NCBI GenBank assembly: GCA_934700345.1
Contig: CAKUXP010000001.1
Span: 124,001 to 188,000 of the forward strand
Direction: 5' to 3'
Origin: an uncultured Fibrobacter sp.
Lineage (GTDB): Bacteria > Fibrobacterota > Fibrobacteria > Fibrobacterales > Fibrobacteraceae
Length of the DNA: 64,000 nt
Under the pieces are notes generated by a model. It was not told the origin of the DNA. It did not search any database and worked only from the letters and a program-made list of their open reading frames with translations. Position 1 is the stretch's first letter. The number at the start of each line of letters is the position of its first letter. This document shows, piece by piece, positions 40,425 through 48,922 of this stretch. The position numbers and the translations under genes were made by a program.

Positions 40425-41284
40425 ATGTCGGACAACAATCGGCTCGGGCTGGTTCTTGAAGGCGGCGGAATGCGCGGCGTCTATACGGCTGGCGTTCTCG
40501 ACTTTTTTCTGGAAGAAAACTTTTTTGTCGATGGCGTTATCGGCGTAAGTGCGGGAGCCGTCCAGGCGGTGAATTTCGTCTCCCGGCAGGAAAAACGCGG
40601 ATTCCGCGTGATTGCGACGTATGTAAACGACAAGCGCTACATGAGTTTCCGTTCGCTCCTTCTGACCGGCGACCTTTTCAACAGAAAGTTTTGCTACGAG
40701 CGGATTCCGAACGAGTTGGATCCTTTCGACTACGAAACATTCCGGAATTCCTCGACAAGGTGCTATGCGACGGCGACAAACGTTCTCACGGGCGAGGTTC
40801 GCATTTGGAGCTAAAAGACTTGCACGATGACATGGACAAGCTTCGCGCATCGGGGTCCTTGCCGCTCGTTTCGAATCTGGTAAACATCGACGGAATCCCG
40901 CATCTCGACGGGGGAATCGCCGATTCGATCCCGTTCGATGCATTCCGCCGGATGGGCTACGGAAAGTGCATCGTTGTACTGACCCGCGCAAAAGGCTACC
41001 GAAAAAGCCCGAACAGGCTTGTGCCGATCATCCGCTTCAAGTATCGGAAATATCCGAAATTTATCGCAGCATGCGAGAACCGCTTCCGTGTTTACAACGA
41101 GACGCTCGACGCTCTGGAAACCGCCGAGGCACGTGGAGACGTCTTTGTCATCCGCCCGCAGAAAACGGTCGAAGTGGCGCGCCTCGAACGGAACGCTTCA
41201 AAGCTCGAAGCCCTTTACCGGGAAGGCTTTGCGGAGGCGAAGGAACGCTTCGACGATTTAAAGCGGTTTATCGGGAAAGTTTAG
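40425..41284 (+). pseudogene. Patatin-like phospholipase, disrupted by a frameshift near 40801
   Basis: Two overlapping frames together make a complete patatin-like (RssA-type) serine hydrolase of about 285 residues. The first part (40425-40814) has the oxyanion motif GGGMRGVYTAG and nucleophile IGVSAGA and ends early after TNVLTGEVRIWS. The second frame continues exactly where the first should go (HLELKDLHDDMDKLRASGSL from 40802) and holds the catalytic aspartate (HLDGGIADS) and the C-terminal domain. One missing base near 40800-40802 explains it. The start ATG follows GGGAG. Sequence error, a recent mutation or recoding are all possible; no slippery heptamer is visible. Confidence 0.8.
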
Positions 41285-41299
41285 CGCGTTAAAATCAGA

Positions 41300-41325
41300 A
41301 AAAGCGGCGAGACCTCGCCGCTTTT
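41300..41325. terminator. Bidirectional terminator between the patatin locus and aconitase
   Basis: AAAAGCGGCGAG-AC-CTCGCCGCTTTT, a perfect inverted repeat with A-rich and T-rich ends, between two convergent genes. Confidence 0.8.
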
Positions 41326-41344
41326 CGCTTTGAACGCGTAAACG

Positions 41345-43603
41345 CTACTTACTTGCGCGAATCTTGTTCAGTGCGCTTCCCGCCTTGAACCATTCCCACT
41401 GCTGTTCGTTGTAAGTCTGGTTGAGAGTTGCGGTTTCGACCGTGCCGTCGGCGTGGTGGAGCCTTAATGTAAAAGGCTTGCCTGGAGCAAAATCCGTGAG
41501 ACCTTCGATGTCGAGCGTGTCGCCTTCCCGGACCTTTTCGTAATCCGCGGGATTGGCAAACGTCAGCGCGAGCATTCCCTGCTTTTTCAGGTTCGTCTCG
41601 TGGATGCGCGCAAAGCTCCGGACGATGACCGCCTTCACGCCCAAAAATCTCGGTTCCATCGCGGCGTGTTCGCGGCTAGAGCCTTCGCCGTAGTTTTCGT
41701 CCCCTACGACGACAGAGCCGGTTCCCTCGTCGCGGTATTTTCGGGCGAGCGTCGGCACTTCGTAGTAGCGCCCATCGGTTCCCTTCACCTGGTTCGTCTG
41801 CCCGTTGAACGCGTTTACCGCCCCGATGAGCATATTGTTCGAAATATTTTCGAGGTGTCCGCGGAACTTGAGCCACGGTCCCGCCATCGAAATGTGGTCC
41901 GTGGTGCACTTGCCCTTTGCCTTGATGAGTAGCGGCGCTCCGGAAACGTCCTTGCCGTCCCACGGAGCGAACGGCTTTAAAAGCTGGAGGCGTTTCGATG
42001 CGGGATCGACGGATATGGTGATGCTTGAACCGTCCGCTGCCGGGGCGACGTAACCCGGGTCTTCTACGGCGAAACCGTTTTTCGGAAGTTCGTCCTTTTC
42101 CGGGGGAGTGAGCTTTACCTGTTCACCCTTGCCGTTTACGAGGAAGTCCTTTTCCGGATCGAAGAGAAGCGAGCCGGAGAGCGCAGCGACTACCGCCATG
42201 AGAGGGCTTGCGACGAATGCATGCGTGTTCGGGTTTCCGTCCGCGCGTTTTGCGAAGTTGCGGTTGAAACTGTGCACGATTGAGTTCTTTTCTTTCTTGT
42301 CCGCCCCGGCGCGGTCCCACATGCCGATACACGGTCCGCAGGCGTTCGTCATGATGGTCGCCCCGAACTTCTTGAAAAGTTCGATGAAGCCGTCGCGTTC
42401 CGCCGTGTAGCGGACCTGTTCGGAACCCGGGTTGATAATCAGCGGAGCCTTCGGGGTAAGCCCCTTGTCGAGAGCTTGCCGGATGAGGGAGGCGACCTGG
42501 GAGAGATCCTCGTAGCTCGAATTGGTGCAGCTTCCGATGAGCGCGGCGCTCACCTTGTCCGTGGAGCCGAACTCTTCGAGAGACTTTTGCATCTCGCTTA
42601 CCGGGAATCCGCGGTCCGGGCTGAAAGGTCCGTTGTAGTAAGGCTTGAGCGTCGAAAGGTTCAGTTCGATGACCTGGTCGAAATACTTTTCGGGGGCGGC
42701 TTCGACTTCCGCGTCGGCCCGGAGATATTCCTTGATTTTATCCGCTTCGTCTGCGACGGCTTCGCGGCCCGTTGCGCGGAGATAGCGTTCCATGGATTCG
42801 TCGTAGCCGAACGTACTGCAGGTTGCGCCGACTTCCGCCCCCATGTTCGCAATGCTCGCTTTTCCCGTTGTGGAAAGGTTCCGCGCGCCTTCGCCGAAAT
42901 ATTCGATAATCGCGTTCGTCCCGCCCTTGACGGTGAGAATCCGGGCGACCTTGAGGATCACATCCTTCGGGGAGGCAAAGCCCGAAAGCTTTCCTTTCAA
43001 ATGGATGCCGATGAGTTTCGGGTATTTCAGCTCCCAGGGGAGACCGACCATTGCATCGACCGCATCCGCCCCGCCGACGCCGATGGCGAGCATTCCGAGA
43101 CCGCCGGCATTTACCGTGTGGGAATCGGTCCCGATCATCATGCCGCCGGGGAACGCGTAGTTTTCAAGGACGACCTGGTGGATGATGCCTGCACCCGGTT
43201 TCCAGAAGTCGATGCCGTACTTGGCGGCGACCGAGGAGAGGAATCCATAGACTTCCTTGTTCTCGACGAGAGCCTTCGGCAGGTCTTCTTCCTTGCCGTT
43301 CCGCGCGGTGATCAGGTGGTCGCAGTGGACGGAAGAGGGTAGCGCAACCTTGGACTTTCCGGCTGTCGTGAACTGGAGCAGCGCCATCTGTGCGGTCGCA
43401 TCCTGCATCGCCACTCTGTCCGGATGAAATTCCGCAAAGGATTTTCCGCGTTCGTAGAGTTTCGTTTCCGTCCCGTCGATCAGGTGGGAGTAGAGAATCT
43501 TTTCGGCGAGGGTCATCGGGCGACCGAGGAGCTTGCGGGCCGCATCGACGCGTGCCGGAATCTTCGCATAACGTTCCCGGATCATGTCCAAGTTAAAAAG
43601 CAT
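41345..43603 (-). CDS. acn: Aconitate hydratase (mitochondrial/ACO2 type)
   Basis: Citric acid cycle enzyme converting citrate to isocitrate through a 4Fe-4S cluster, 752 residues. The length and blocks (HCDHLITARNG, MIGTDSHTVNAGGLGMLAIG, LIGSCTNSSYEDLSQ, TNACGPCIGMWDR, GRGSSREHAA-type ENYGEGSSREHAAMEPRF) match the mitochondrial ACO2 type and not AcnA or AcnB of E. coli. The three cluster cysteines lie in SCTNS and CGPC. The start ATG at 43603 follows GAGGT. It probably works with the incomplete citric acid cycle expected in a succinate producer. A bidirectional terminator follows. Confidence 0.95.
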   Translation of the reverse strand: MLFNLDMIRERYAKIPARVDAARKLLGRPMTLAEKILYSHLIDGTETKLYERGKSFAEFHPDRVAMQDATAQMALLQFTTAGKSKVALPSSVHCDHLITARNGKEEDLPKALVENKEVYGFLSSVAAKYGIDFWKPGAGIIHQVVLENYAFPGGMMIGTDSHTVNAGGLGMLAIGVGGADAVDAMVGLPWELKYPKLIGIHLKGKLSGFASPKDVILKVARILTVKGGTNAIIEYFGEGARNLSTTGKASIANMGAEVGATCSTFGYDESMERYLRATGREAVADEADKIKEYLRADAEVEAAPEKYFDQVIELNLSTLKPYYNGPFSPDRGFPVSEMQKSLEEFGSTDKVSAALIGSCTNSSYEDLSQVASLIRQALDKGLTPKAPLIINPGSEQVRYTAERDGFIELFKKFGATIMTNACGPCIGMWDRAGADKKEKNSIVHSFNRNFAKRADGNPNTHAFVASPLMAVVAALSGSLLFDPEKDFLVNGKGEQVKLTPPEKDELPKNGFAVEDPGYVAPAADGSSITISVDPASKRLQLLKPFAPWDGKDVSGAPLLIKAKGKCTTDHISMAGPWLKFRGHLENISNNMLIGAVNAFNGQTNQVKGTDGRYYEVPTLARKYRDEGTGSVVVGDENYGEGSSREHAAMEPRFLGVKAVIVRSFARIHETNLKKQGMLALTFANPADYEKVREGDTLDIEGLTDFAPGKPFTLRLHHADGTVETATLNQTYNEQQWEWFKAGSALNKIRASK

Positions 43604-43714
43604 AGGAATACCTCATAGACGTTTTGCCGAAAAATTAGAAATTATTGAAGATTTTCGCCCGGAAAAGGCGAGTTTTGGCGAGGCCTTGCGATGAATCGAT
43701 TCGATAACGACCAG

Positions 43715-43763
43715 AATTTGACATTTTCTGTCAAATTTTACTCTATGAGAATAATCTATATTG
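43715..43763 (+). promoter_or_regulatory. Palindromic operator and promoter region of the DNA methyltransferase gene
   Basis: AATTTGACA-TTTTC-TGTCAAATT is a perfect 9-bp inverted repeat (43715-43737), followed 13 bases later by ATAATCTATATTG (43751-43763). Both are shared with the rmuC promoter. The region from 43604 to 43862 is AT-rich and otherwise holds only a leader of about 95 bases. Confidence 0.55.
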
Positions 43764-43862
43764 ATTAAGAAATGCAGGAATCAGCATTGCAAAAACATCC
43801 TTGCAAACGCTAACTCGCGATTTGTTCAAACAGCTAACCAAAACATAAAATAGGAGTGCGAT

Positions 43863-44699
43863 ATGGCTCGCAAAATTGACCACTCCCTTTTGGACAGGGC
43901 GAAGATAAACAAGAAGGACGAATTCTATACGCAGCTTGCGGATATCGAGCGGGAATTGGCGCATTATGAAAAGCACTTTAGGAACAAGACCGTCTTCTGT
44001 AATTGCGACGATGTCCGGAAAAGCAATTTTTACCGATACTTTGTCGAAAATTTCGATCGGCTGGAGTTGAAAAAAGTTATCTGCGCCTGTTATGGGAAGA
44101 GCGGCCGGGATTTGTTTTCTGATGGCGAGGCGGACATCGTCGTTTCCAACCCTCCGTTTTCCCTGTTTCGGGAATATATCTCGCAGCTCGACAGGTATCG
44201 CAAGAAATTTCTGGTCATCGAAAACATCAATGCGATTACATACAAGGAAGTCTTTGGGCTTATTCGCGAGAACAAGGTCTGGATGGGCGTAAACATGGGC
44301 AGGGGCATTTCGGGATTTATCGTTCCTGAAGACTACGAACTTTATGGCTTGGAAACGAAAATCGGCGATGCGGGGGAAAGAATCGTCTCGCCGAACAACT
44401 GCATGTGGCTCACGAATCTCGACAATGCCTGCCGGCATGAATTTATCCCCTTGACCAGGGAGTATCGCGGAAACGAGGCGGCATACCCGAAGTTCGACAA
44501 TTACGATGCGATAAATGTCGGTCGGACACGGGACATTCCTTTCGACTATAAAGGCGTGATGGGCGTTCCGATTACTTTCTTGCACAGGTTCAACCCGGAT
44601 CAGTTTAAAATCGTGAAATTTCGCAAGGGAAACGACGAAAAGGATTTGACCGTCGGCGGAAAGCCGACGTACTTCCGAATTTTAATCCAGAGCCGCTGA
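43863..44699 (+). CDS. EcoRI-type adenine-specific DNA methyltransferase (orphan)
   Basis: A 278-residue protein of the MT_EcoRI family, which methylates adenine in DNA. The N-terminus KKDEFYTQLADIERELAHYEKHF and FCNCDDVRKSNFYRYFVENF are typical. The catalytic motif IV is ADIVVSNPPFSLFREYI near residue 95, and ITYKEVFGLIRENKVWMG follows. Compared with common family members it is shorter because the stretch between VICACYGKSG and EADIVV is only a few residues; the catalytic core is intact. AGGAG lies 6 bases before the ATG. No restriction endonuclease is next to it, so it is an orphan and may have a regulatory or protective role. Target sequence is unknown. Confidence 0.88.
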   Translation: MARKIDHSLLDRAKINKKDEFYTQLADIERELAHYEKHFRNKTVFCNCDDVRKSNFYRYFVENFDRLELKKVICACYGKSGRDLFSDGEADIVVSNPPFSLFREYISQLDRYRKKFLVIENINAITYKEVFGLIRENKVWMGVNMGRGISGFIVPEDYELYGLETKIGDAGERIVSPNNCMWLTNLDNACRHEFIPLTREYRGNEAAYPKFDNYDAINVGRTRDIPFDYKGVMGVPITFLHRFNPDQFKIVKFRKGNDEKDLTVGGKPTYFRILIQSR

Positions 44700-44700
44700 T

Positions 44701-45732
44701 TCAGTTCCCCGAAAACAGTTCCCCCTGCGAACCCTTGGGAACGGGGACGTGCAGCGCCTGGTAGGCGGCCTGGGTGAGGACGCGTCCGCGCGGGGTGCGG
44801 GAAAGCAGACCTTGCTGGATGAGAAAAGGTTCGTAAACCTCTTCGAGCGTATCCGGTTCTTCGCCGAGGGACGCTCCGATGGTTCCTAGTCCGACAGGAC
44901 CGCCTGAAAAATGGTTCGCAATGGTGGAGAGAATTTTCCGGTCCATCGGGTCGAGGCCAAGCGGGTCGATGCCGAGCATTTTCAGCGTGCGTTCGGCGAC
45001 TTCACGATCGATGACGCCTTCTCCGCGGACTTCCGCCACGTCGCGTGCCCGCCTGAGGACCCGGTTTGCGATGCGCGGCGTTCCCCGGCAACGCGAGCTT
45101 AATATGCTTGCCGCTTCGTCCGTTATCTTGACGTTCAAAATTTTCGCGCTGCGGACGAGAATCTTTTGCAAATCCTTAGCCGGATACAGGTCGAGCCGAT
45201 AGTGCAATCCGAAACGGTCGCGGAGCGGTCCCGTGAGAAGCCCGGTGCGGGTCGTAGCGCCGACAAGGGTAAAACGCTTGAGCGGAAGGTTCACGCTGCG
45301 GGCTGCAGGCCCCGAATCCAGCATGATGTCCAGTCGGAAATCCTCCATTGCTGGGTAGAGATATTCCTCGATGACGCGGCTTAAGCGGTGAATTTCGTCG
45401 ATAAACAGAACGTCGTTTTCGCCGAGGCTCGTGAGAAGTCCGGCGAGGTCGCTCGCCTTTTCAAGAACGGGACCGCTCGTGATGTGGATTCCGACACCCA
45501 TTTCCTTTGCGATGATTCCCGCAAGAGTCGTCTTGCCTAGCCCGGGAGGTCCTGCGAAGAGGCAATGGTCGAGAGCCTCGCCGCGTCGCCTGGCCGCTTC
45601 GATCGCTATCTGGAGGCTTTCCTTGATGTGGTCCTCGCCGGTGAATTCCGAGAGGGATTCCGGACGGAGACTCCGTTCGATTTCCGCTTCTTCGCCGCTT
45701 TCCCTTTCGGGAGAGATGATGCGTTCCGACAT
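44701..45732 (-). CDS. ruvB: Holliday junction branch migration ATPase RuvB
   Basis: AAA+ motor of the RuvABC complex, 343 residues. It has RPESLSEFTGEDHIKESLQI, Walker A CLFAGPPGLGKTTLAGIIA, Walker B NDVLFIDEIHRLSRVIEEYL, sensor LVGATTRTGLLTGPLRDRFG and the C-terminal winged-helix QQGLLSRTPRGRVLT. Most residues are canonical. It follows ruvA by 9 bases. The stop lies 1 base from the end of the convergent methyltransferase gene, so no terminator space exists between them. ruvC is not in the window. Confidence 0.97.
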   Translation of the reverse strand: MSERIISPERESGEEAEIERSLRPESLSEFTGEDHIKESLQIAIEAARRRGEALDHCLFAGPPGLGKTTLAGIIAKEMGVGIHITSGPVLEKASDLAGLLTSLGENDVLFIDEIHRLSRVIEEYLYPAMEDFRLDIMLDSGPAARSVNLPLKRFTLVGATTRTGLLTGPLRDRFGLHYRLDLYPAKDLQKILVRSAKILNVKITDEAASILSSRCRGTPRIANRVLRRARDVAEVRGEGVIDREVAERTLKMLGIDPLGLDPMDRKILSTIANHFSGGPVGLGTIGASLGEEPDTLEEVYEPFLIQQGLLSRTPRGRVLTQAAYQALHVPVPKGSQGELFSGN

Positions 45733-45741
45733 AGAGTGCCT

Positions 45742-46332
45742 TTATACGTGCTTGAGGGCTTCGGGGATGAGCTGCGTGACGCTTGCGCCCTGCCCGAGCG
45801 CTTCGACCGCCCTTTCCACGGCCTTCTGGGCTGCGGGATCCTTGACGCCTAGCGTGTGGAGCGCCTGGACGGCTTCGCTTTCGCTTGCGGAGAGAAGCGC
45901 TTGCGTATCGCTCCCGGAAACCGCCGACAGCGTGAGAGCCTTGTCCTTCAGGTTCAGTACGAACATCTCCGCGGTCTTCTTGCCGACACCCTTGATTTTT
46001 CCGAGGGCAGCCCTGTCCCCGCGGGCGATCATCGCAAGGAAGTCTTCCGGGGAAATTCCCGAGAGGATCCGCTGCGCGGTCTTCGGGCCTACGCCGGAGA
46101 CGGAAATCATGCTCAGGAACAGTTCCTTTTCCTTGGCGTCGGCAAACCCGAAAAGCTCCATGGAATCTTCCCGGACGACCAGATGCGTGAGAAGCGTGAT
46201 TTCCGAGCCTTCCGCGGGAAGGCGTTCACCGGTCCGTGCCGAAACCTGGACGCCGTAGCCTACGCCGCCGCACTCGACGACGGCAAAAGTCGGATGGCGT
46301 TCTGCGAGAATACCGTGAAGTCTTTCAATCAT
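45742..46332 (-). CDS. ruvA: Holliday junction branch migration protein RuvA
   Basis: Holliday-junction-binding subunit of RuvAB, 196 residues. Domain I starts MIERLHGILAERHPTFAVVE with GVGYGVQVS. The two helix-hairpin-helix motifs are ISVSGVGPKTAQRILSG and IKGVGKKTAEMFVL. The C-terminal domain III (ASVTQLIPEALKHV end) contacts RuvB. ATG 46332 is used; an in-frame TTG at 46341 is less likely. A TATATTGG element lies about 10 bases upstream. It is the first gene of the ruvAB pair. Confidence 0.95.
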   Translation of the reverse strand: MIERLHGILAERHPTFAVVECGGVGYGVQVSARTGERLPAEGSEITLLTHLVVREDSMELFGFADAKEKELFLSMISVSGVGPKTAQRILSGISPEDFLAMIARGDRAALGKIKGVGKKTAEMFVLNLKDKALTLSAVSGSDTQALLSASESEAVQALHTLGVKDPAAQKAVERAVEALGQGASVTQLIPEALKHV

Positions 46333-46374
46333 GTTTTCCAATATAGATATTTTGTGAACTTTTGTGCACTAGTT

Positions 46375-47622
46375 TTAGAAACCCAGGCTGATTTCCGCCA
46401 TATAGATGCGGCTCTCGTTCTGGCCCGTGTAATAGCCGCGCTCCTCGCCCCACGTGGCGAATTCCACTTCGAGGAACCGGAACATCTCGATGGCGATTCC
46501 CGCCGACGGATAGCCGCCATGGAAGCCTCCGGAAAGGCGGAGCTTCAAAAGCCTCAGGTTATCGTTGTAGCCCGGGAAGGCGAGGAGAACCTGTTCGATT
46601 TCCATGCCGAAGTTCAAATGGCTGAGAGTCTTGTAGTTATGTGTCGTCGAAAGGGCGTTCTCGAAGTCGAGTGCGAAGTTCACCTTGCGGGAGAAGGCCG
46701 TGTTGCGGTTGAAAAGGCGCGGGCTGTAAGCCATGCCGAGCGTGAGGTTCGGGACGATGCGCTCTCCGCCGAGCTCGTTGAAGAAGATGTTGTTGCACGA
46801 GGCTCCCAGGCGAAACTCCCTCCCGGCGCGGTAGAGAATGCCTAAATCCATGCCGAATCCCAGGTCGCTCCACGAAGAGAAATCGGAATAGACCTTATCG
46901 ACGCGGTCTTCGAGCGTGTCCCCGATGCTTTCGAAACTCGAAACGTCGATCCGGAAAATTTTCATCGTCTCGCGCTTCGCCATCTTGAAGCCCGCTCCGA
47001 TGGCGAGATTCTCCGTAATGCCGTAGGCTCCGCCGAACTGGGCGACCGCATCGATGTAAAACGTGTCGATTCCGAAGAACGGAATGATGATTCCGTTGTC
47101 GATATACGGGGAAGTCGTCCCATCGACCCAAATGGCCCCGCCGAAATTGTGGAAGGCGAGTTCCACGTCTGCCTTGGCGATGAGCGTGAAGAGAAGATGG
47201 TCGAACTGGTTCAGCTTCCGGGTAAGTTCGGGATGAGCCGCGAGCGAATCGGCGAATGCCCGCTCCGCGGTGACGTCATTGCCTTTTGACGCTTTCTTCG
47301 CGCTGCCGTAAAGGTCCTGTAGATCTTCGGAAAAGTCGTAAACCTTGCGCGCTTTGTTGAACGGTCCCGCGCCGCCGACGTTTAGCCTCATGTCGATTGA
47401 ATTTCCGGGATAGTAGCCTAGTTCGGGGAACTTTCTGAAGTTCCCCAGTTTTCCCATCTGGTTCAGTCCTGCATAGTTGTAATAAATCGCTTCCTTGTCG
47501 TCTGCGATGGCGACGTGGGCGTTTCCCATGGCATAGGCACGCAGGGACTTGTGGCGCGGTCCCTGTGCGGCGAAACTCGCCGTGAAAATTCCCAACAGGA
47601 GAATGCTTGCAAAAGTTTTCAT
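46375..47622 (-). CDS. PorV/UPF0164-like outer membrane beta-barrel protein
   Basis: A 415-residue protein with signal MKTFASILLLGIFTASFA and a typical N-terminal AYAMGNAHVAIADDKEAIYYN segment, which is shared by the FadL-like PorV, PorQ and UPF0164 barrels. It ends in an aromatic beta strand (IYMAEISLGF), as expected of a barrel. PorV-like proteins serve as shuttles in type IX secretion; this one could also be a transporter. ATG 47622 follows GGGAG; reading further upstream overlaps the lipoprotein gene. It follows that lipoprotein gene by 8 bases, so the two form an operon. Confidence 0.75.
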   Translation of the reverse strand: MKTFASILLLGIFTASFAAQGPRHKSLRAYAMGNAHVAIADDKEAIYYNYAGLNQMGKLGNFRKFPELGYYPGNSIDMRLNVGGAGPFNKARKVYDFSEDLQDLYGSAKKASKGNDVTAERAFADSLAAHPELTRKLNQFDHLLFTLIAKADVELAFHNFGGAIWVDGTTSPYIDNGIIIPFFGIDTFYIDAVAQFGGAYGITENLAIGAGFKMAKRETMKIFRIDVSSFESIGDTLEDRVDKVYSDFSSWSDLGFGMDLGILYRAGREFRLGASCNNIFFNELGGERIVPNLTLGMAYSPRLFNRNTAFSRKVNFALDFENALSTTHNYKTLSHLNFGMEIEQVLLAFPGYNDNLRLLKLRLSGGFHGGYPSAGIAIEMFRFLEVEFATWGEERGYYTGQNESRIYMAEISLGF

Positions 47623-47630
47623 GGCGCTCC

Positions 47631-48815
47631 CTACCGGTTTCGGAACCAGGCCTTGAAATCTTCTTCCGAGTAGTTGTTCCAGCATCTTCCGACGAGAACC
47701 TTGCGCTCTTCGAGCGGATAGCGGATGTCTGTCGAATCCGTGTCCTGCGCAATCGCCCTGCGGATTTCGAGCGATGCGGAGTCACTTGCGGAAATCTTTT
47801 CAAAATCCTTGGCGAAGAGCAGCCTCCCGTTTGCGAGAAGCGTCCTTTCGGCGGCATCTTCCTTTTCCCCGTTCCTGTCGTGATCGAGGCTGTCCATTCC
47901 GACACCGATGAAGGCGATGCTTGAATAGGAATCCTTTCCGAGAGGAACGAGCCGCAGATCCTCATCGATGAGGCCGTCTCCGTCGTTGTCGATGCCGTCG
48001 AGAATTTCCTCGTCGATGCAGCCGTCTCCGTCGTTGTCAATGCCGTCGCCTAGTCTGTAAAAGAGAAGCGAGTGTTCCACCGTGTTCGCTGTCGAGTCGA
48101 AAAATGTCGAGTCGTCGAGAATATCGGAGAGTTCGGGGAGAATGTCTTGGACTAGGCGCTTCAGGTCGTCTCCGAGCGTGTCCATGTCGGCGTTGAACCG
48201 GGAAGCGAGGAACGGGTCGCTGAGAGCCTTGTCGTAAAGTTCGCTCGCATCAATTTCCACGGAACCGTCGTCGCGAAGGGAGAGAGACACGCCGGAATTT
48301 GAACCTCTTCGGAACCGGAGGATCGTGTGGGCGAATTCGAGGATGGCGTAGCTTGCCGAAAAGTTGGAATAGGATACGTTCTGGTCCGAAAGCCTTTGTG
48401 CGGGATTGTTTCTTGTAAGCGTGTCGCGTCGGACCAGTTCGCGCAGAGGGACTAGGGCGCTGTAGATGGATCTGTAATGGCGTTCGACTTCGGCGGAGTC
48501 GAGGTCCATCAGCGGAATTGAGGCATCGCTGTCGAGAAGCTGGAGCAGCTCGAACGGGTCGCCACCGTTCCGGTAAAGATTCGCCTTGGAAAGCCCGAAC
48601 CACGCTTCGGACTTTGTGGAATCGTTTCTGAGTGCAGACGAAAAATACTCGACGGCCTTTTCGTAATCAGCTTCCCGGAATCGCGCTTGCCCTTCGATAA
48701 TCAGCATGTCCGTATCGCTCGACTTGACGGAGACATTGTCCGACGGGTCGAACAGATTGCATCCGGCGAAGAAGGCGAGCGAACAGACAGAGGCGAAGAC
48801 TGGAAAGAACTTCAT
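47631..48815 (-). CDS. TPR lipoprotein with Ca-binding DNDGDG repeats
   Basis: A 394-residue lipoprotein with signal MKFFPVFASVCSLAFFAGC. About residues 35-85 form a TPR-like pair (ADYEKAVEYFSSALRNDSTK). About residues 255-285 have two calcium-binding loops in tandem, GDGIDNDGDGCIDEE and DGIDNDGDGLIDED, like the thrombospondin type 3 or MopE repeats. The rest is unknown. It is followed by the PorV-like barrel gene, so the pair probably sits at the outer membrane. The start ATG follows GGGGAG. Confidence 0.75.
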   Translation of the reverse strand: MKFFPVFASVCSLAFFAGCNLFDPSDNVSVKSSDTDMLIIEGQARFREADYEKAVEYFSSALRNDSTKSEAWFGLSKANLYRNGGDPFELLQLLDSDASIPLMDLDSAEVERHYRSIYSALVPLRELVRRDTLTRNNPAQRLSDQNVSYSNFSASYAILEFAHTILRFRRGSNSGVSLSLRDDGSVEIDASELYDKALSDPFLASRFNADMDTLGDDLKRLVQDILPELSDILDDSTFFDSTANTVEHSLLFYRLGDGIDNDGDGCIDEEILDGIDNDGDGLIDEDLRLVPLGKDSYSSIAFIGVGMDSLDHDRNGEKEDAAERTLLANGRLLFAKDFEKISASDSASLEIRRAIAQDTDSTDIRYPLEERKVLVGRCWNNYSEEDFKAWFRNR

Positions 48816-48905
48816 GGGAAAACTCCCCGAAAAAAGGCGAACAGGAACGAATTAAAAATAGATTCCTGTTTTAAAAAGGGAAGAGCAAATCGGAAATACA
48901 CTTCA

Positions 48906-48913
48906 TATATTTG
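48906..48913 (+). promoter_or_regulatory. Candidate -7 promoter element of the YkgJ/SprT/FliB operon (TATATTTG)
   Basis: TATATTTG ends 9 bases before the ATG at 48923, in the divergent gap next to the TPR lipoprotein gene. No strong ribosome-binding site is seen. Confidence 0.45.
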
Positions 48914-48922
48914 TAAAAGTGG

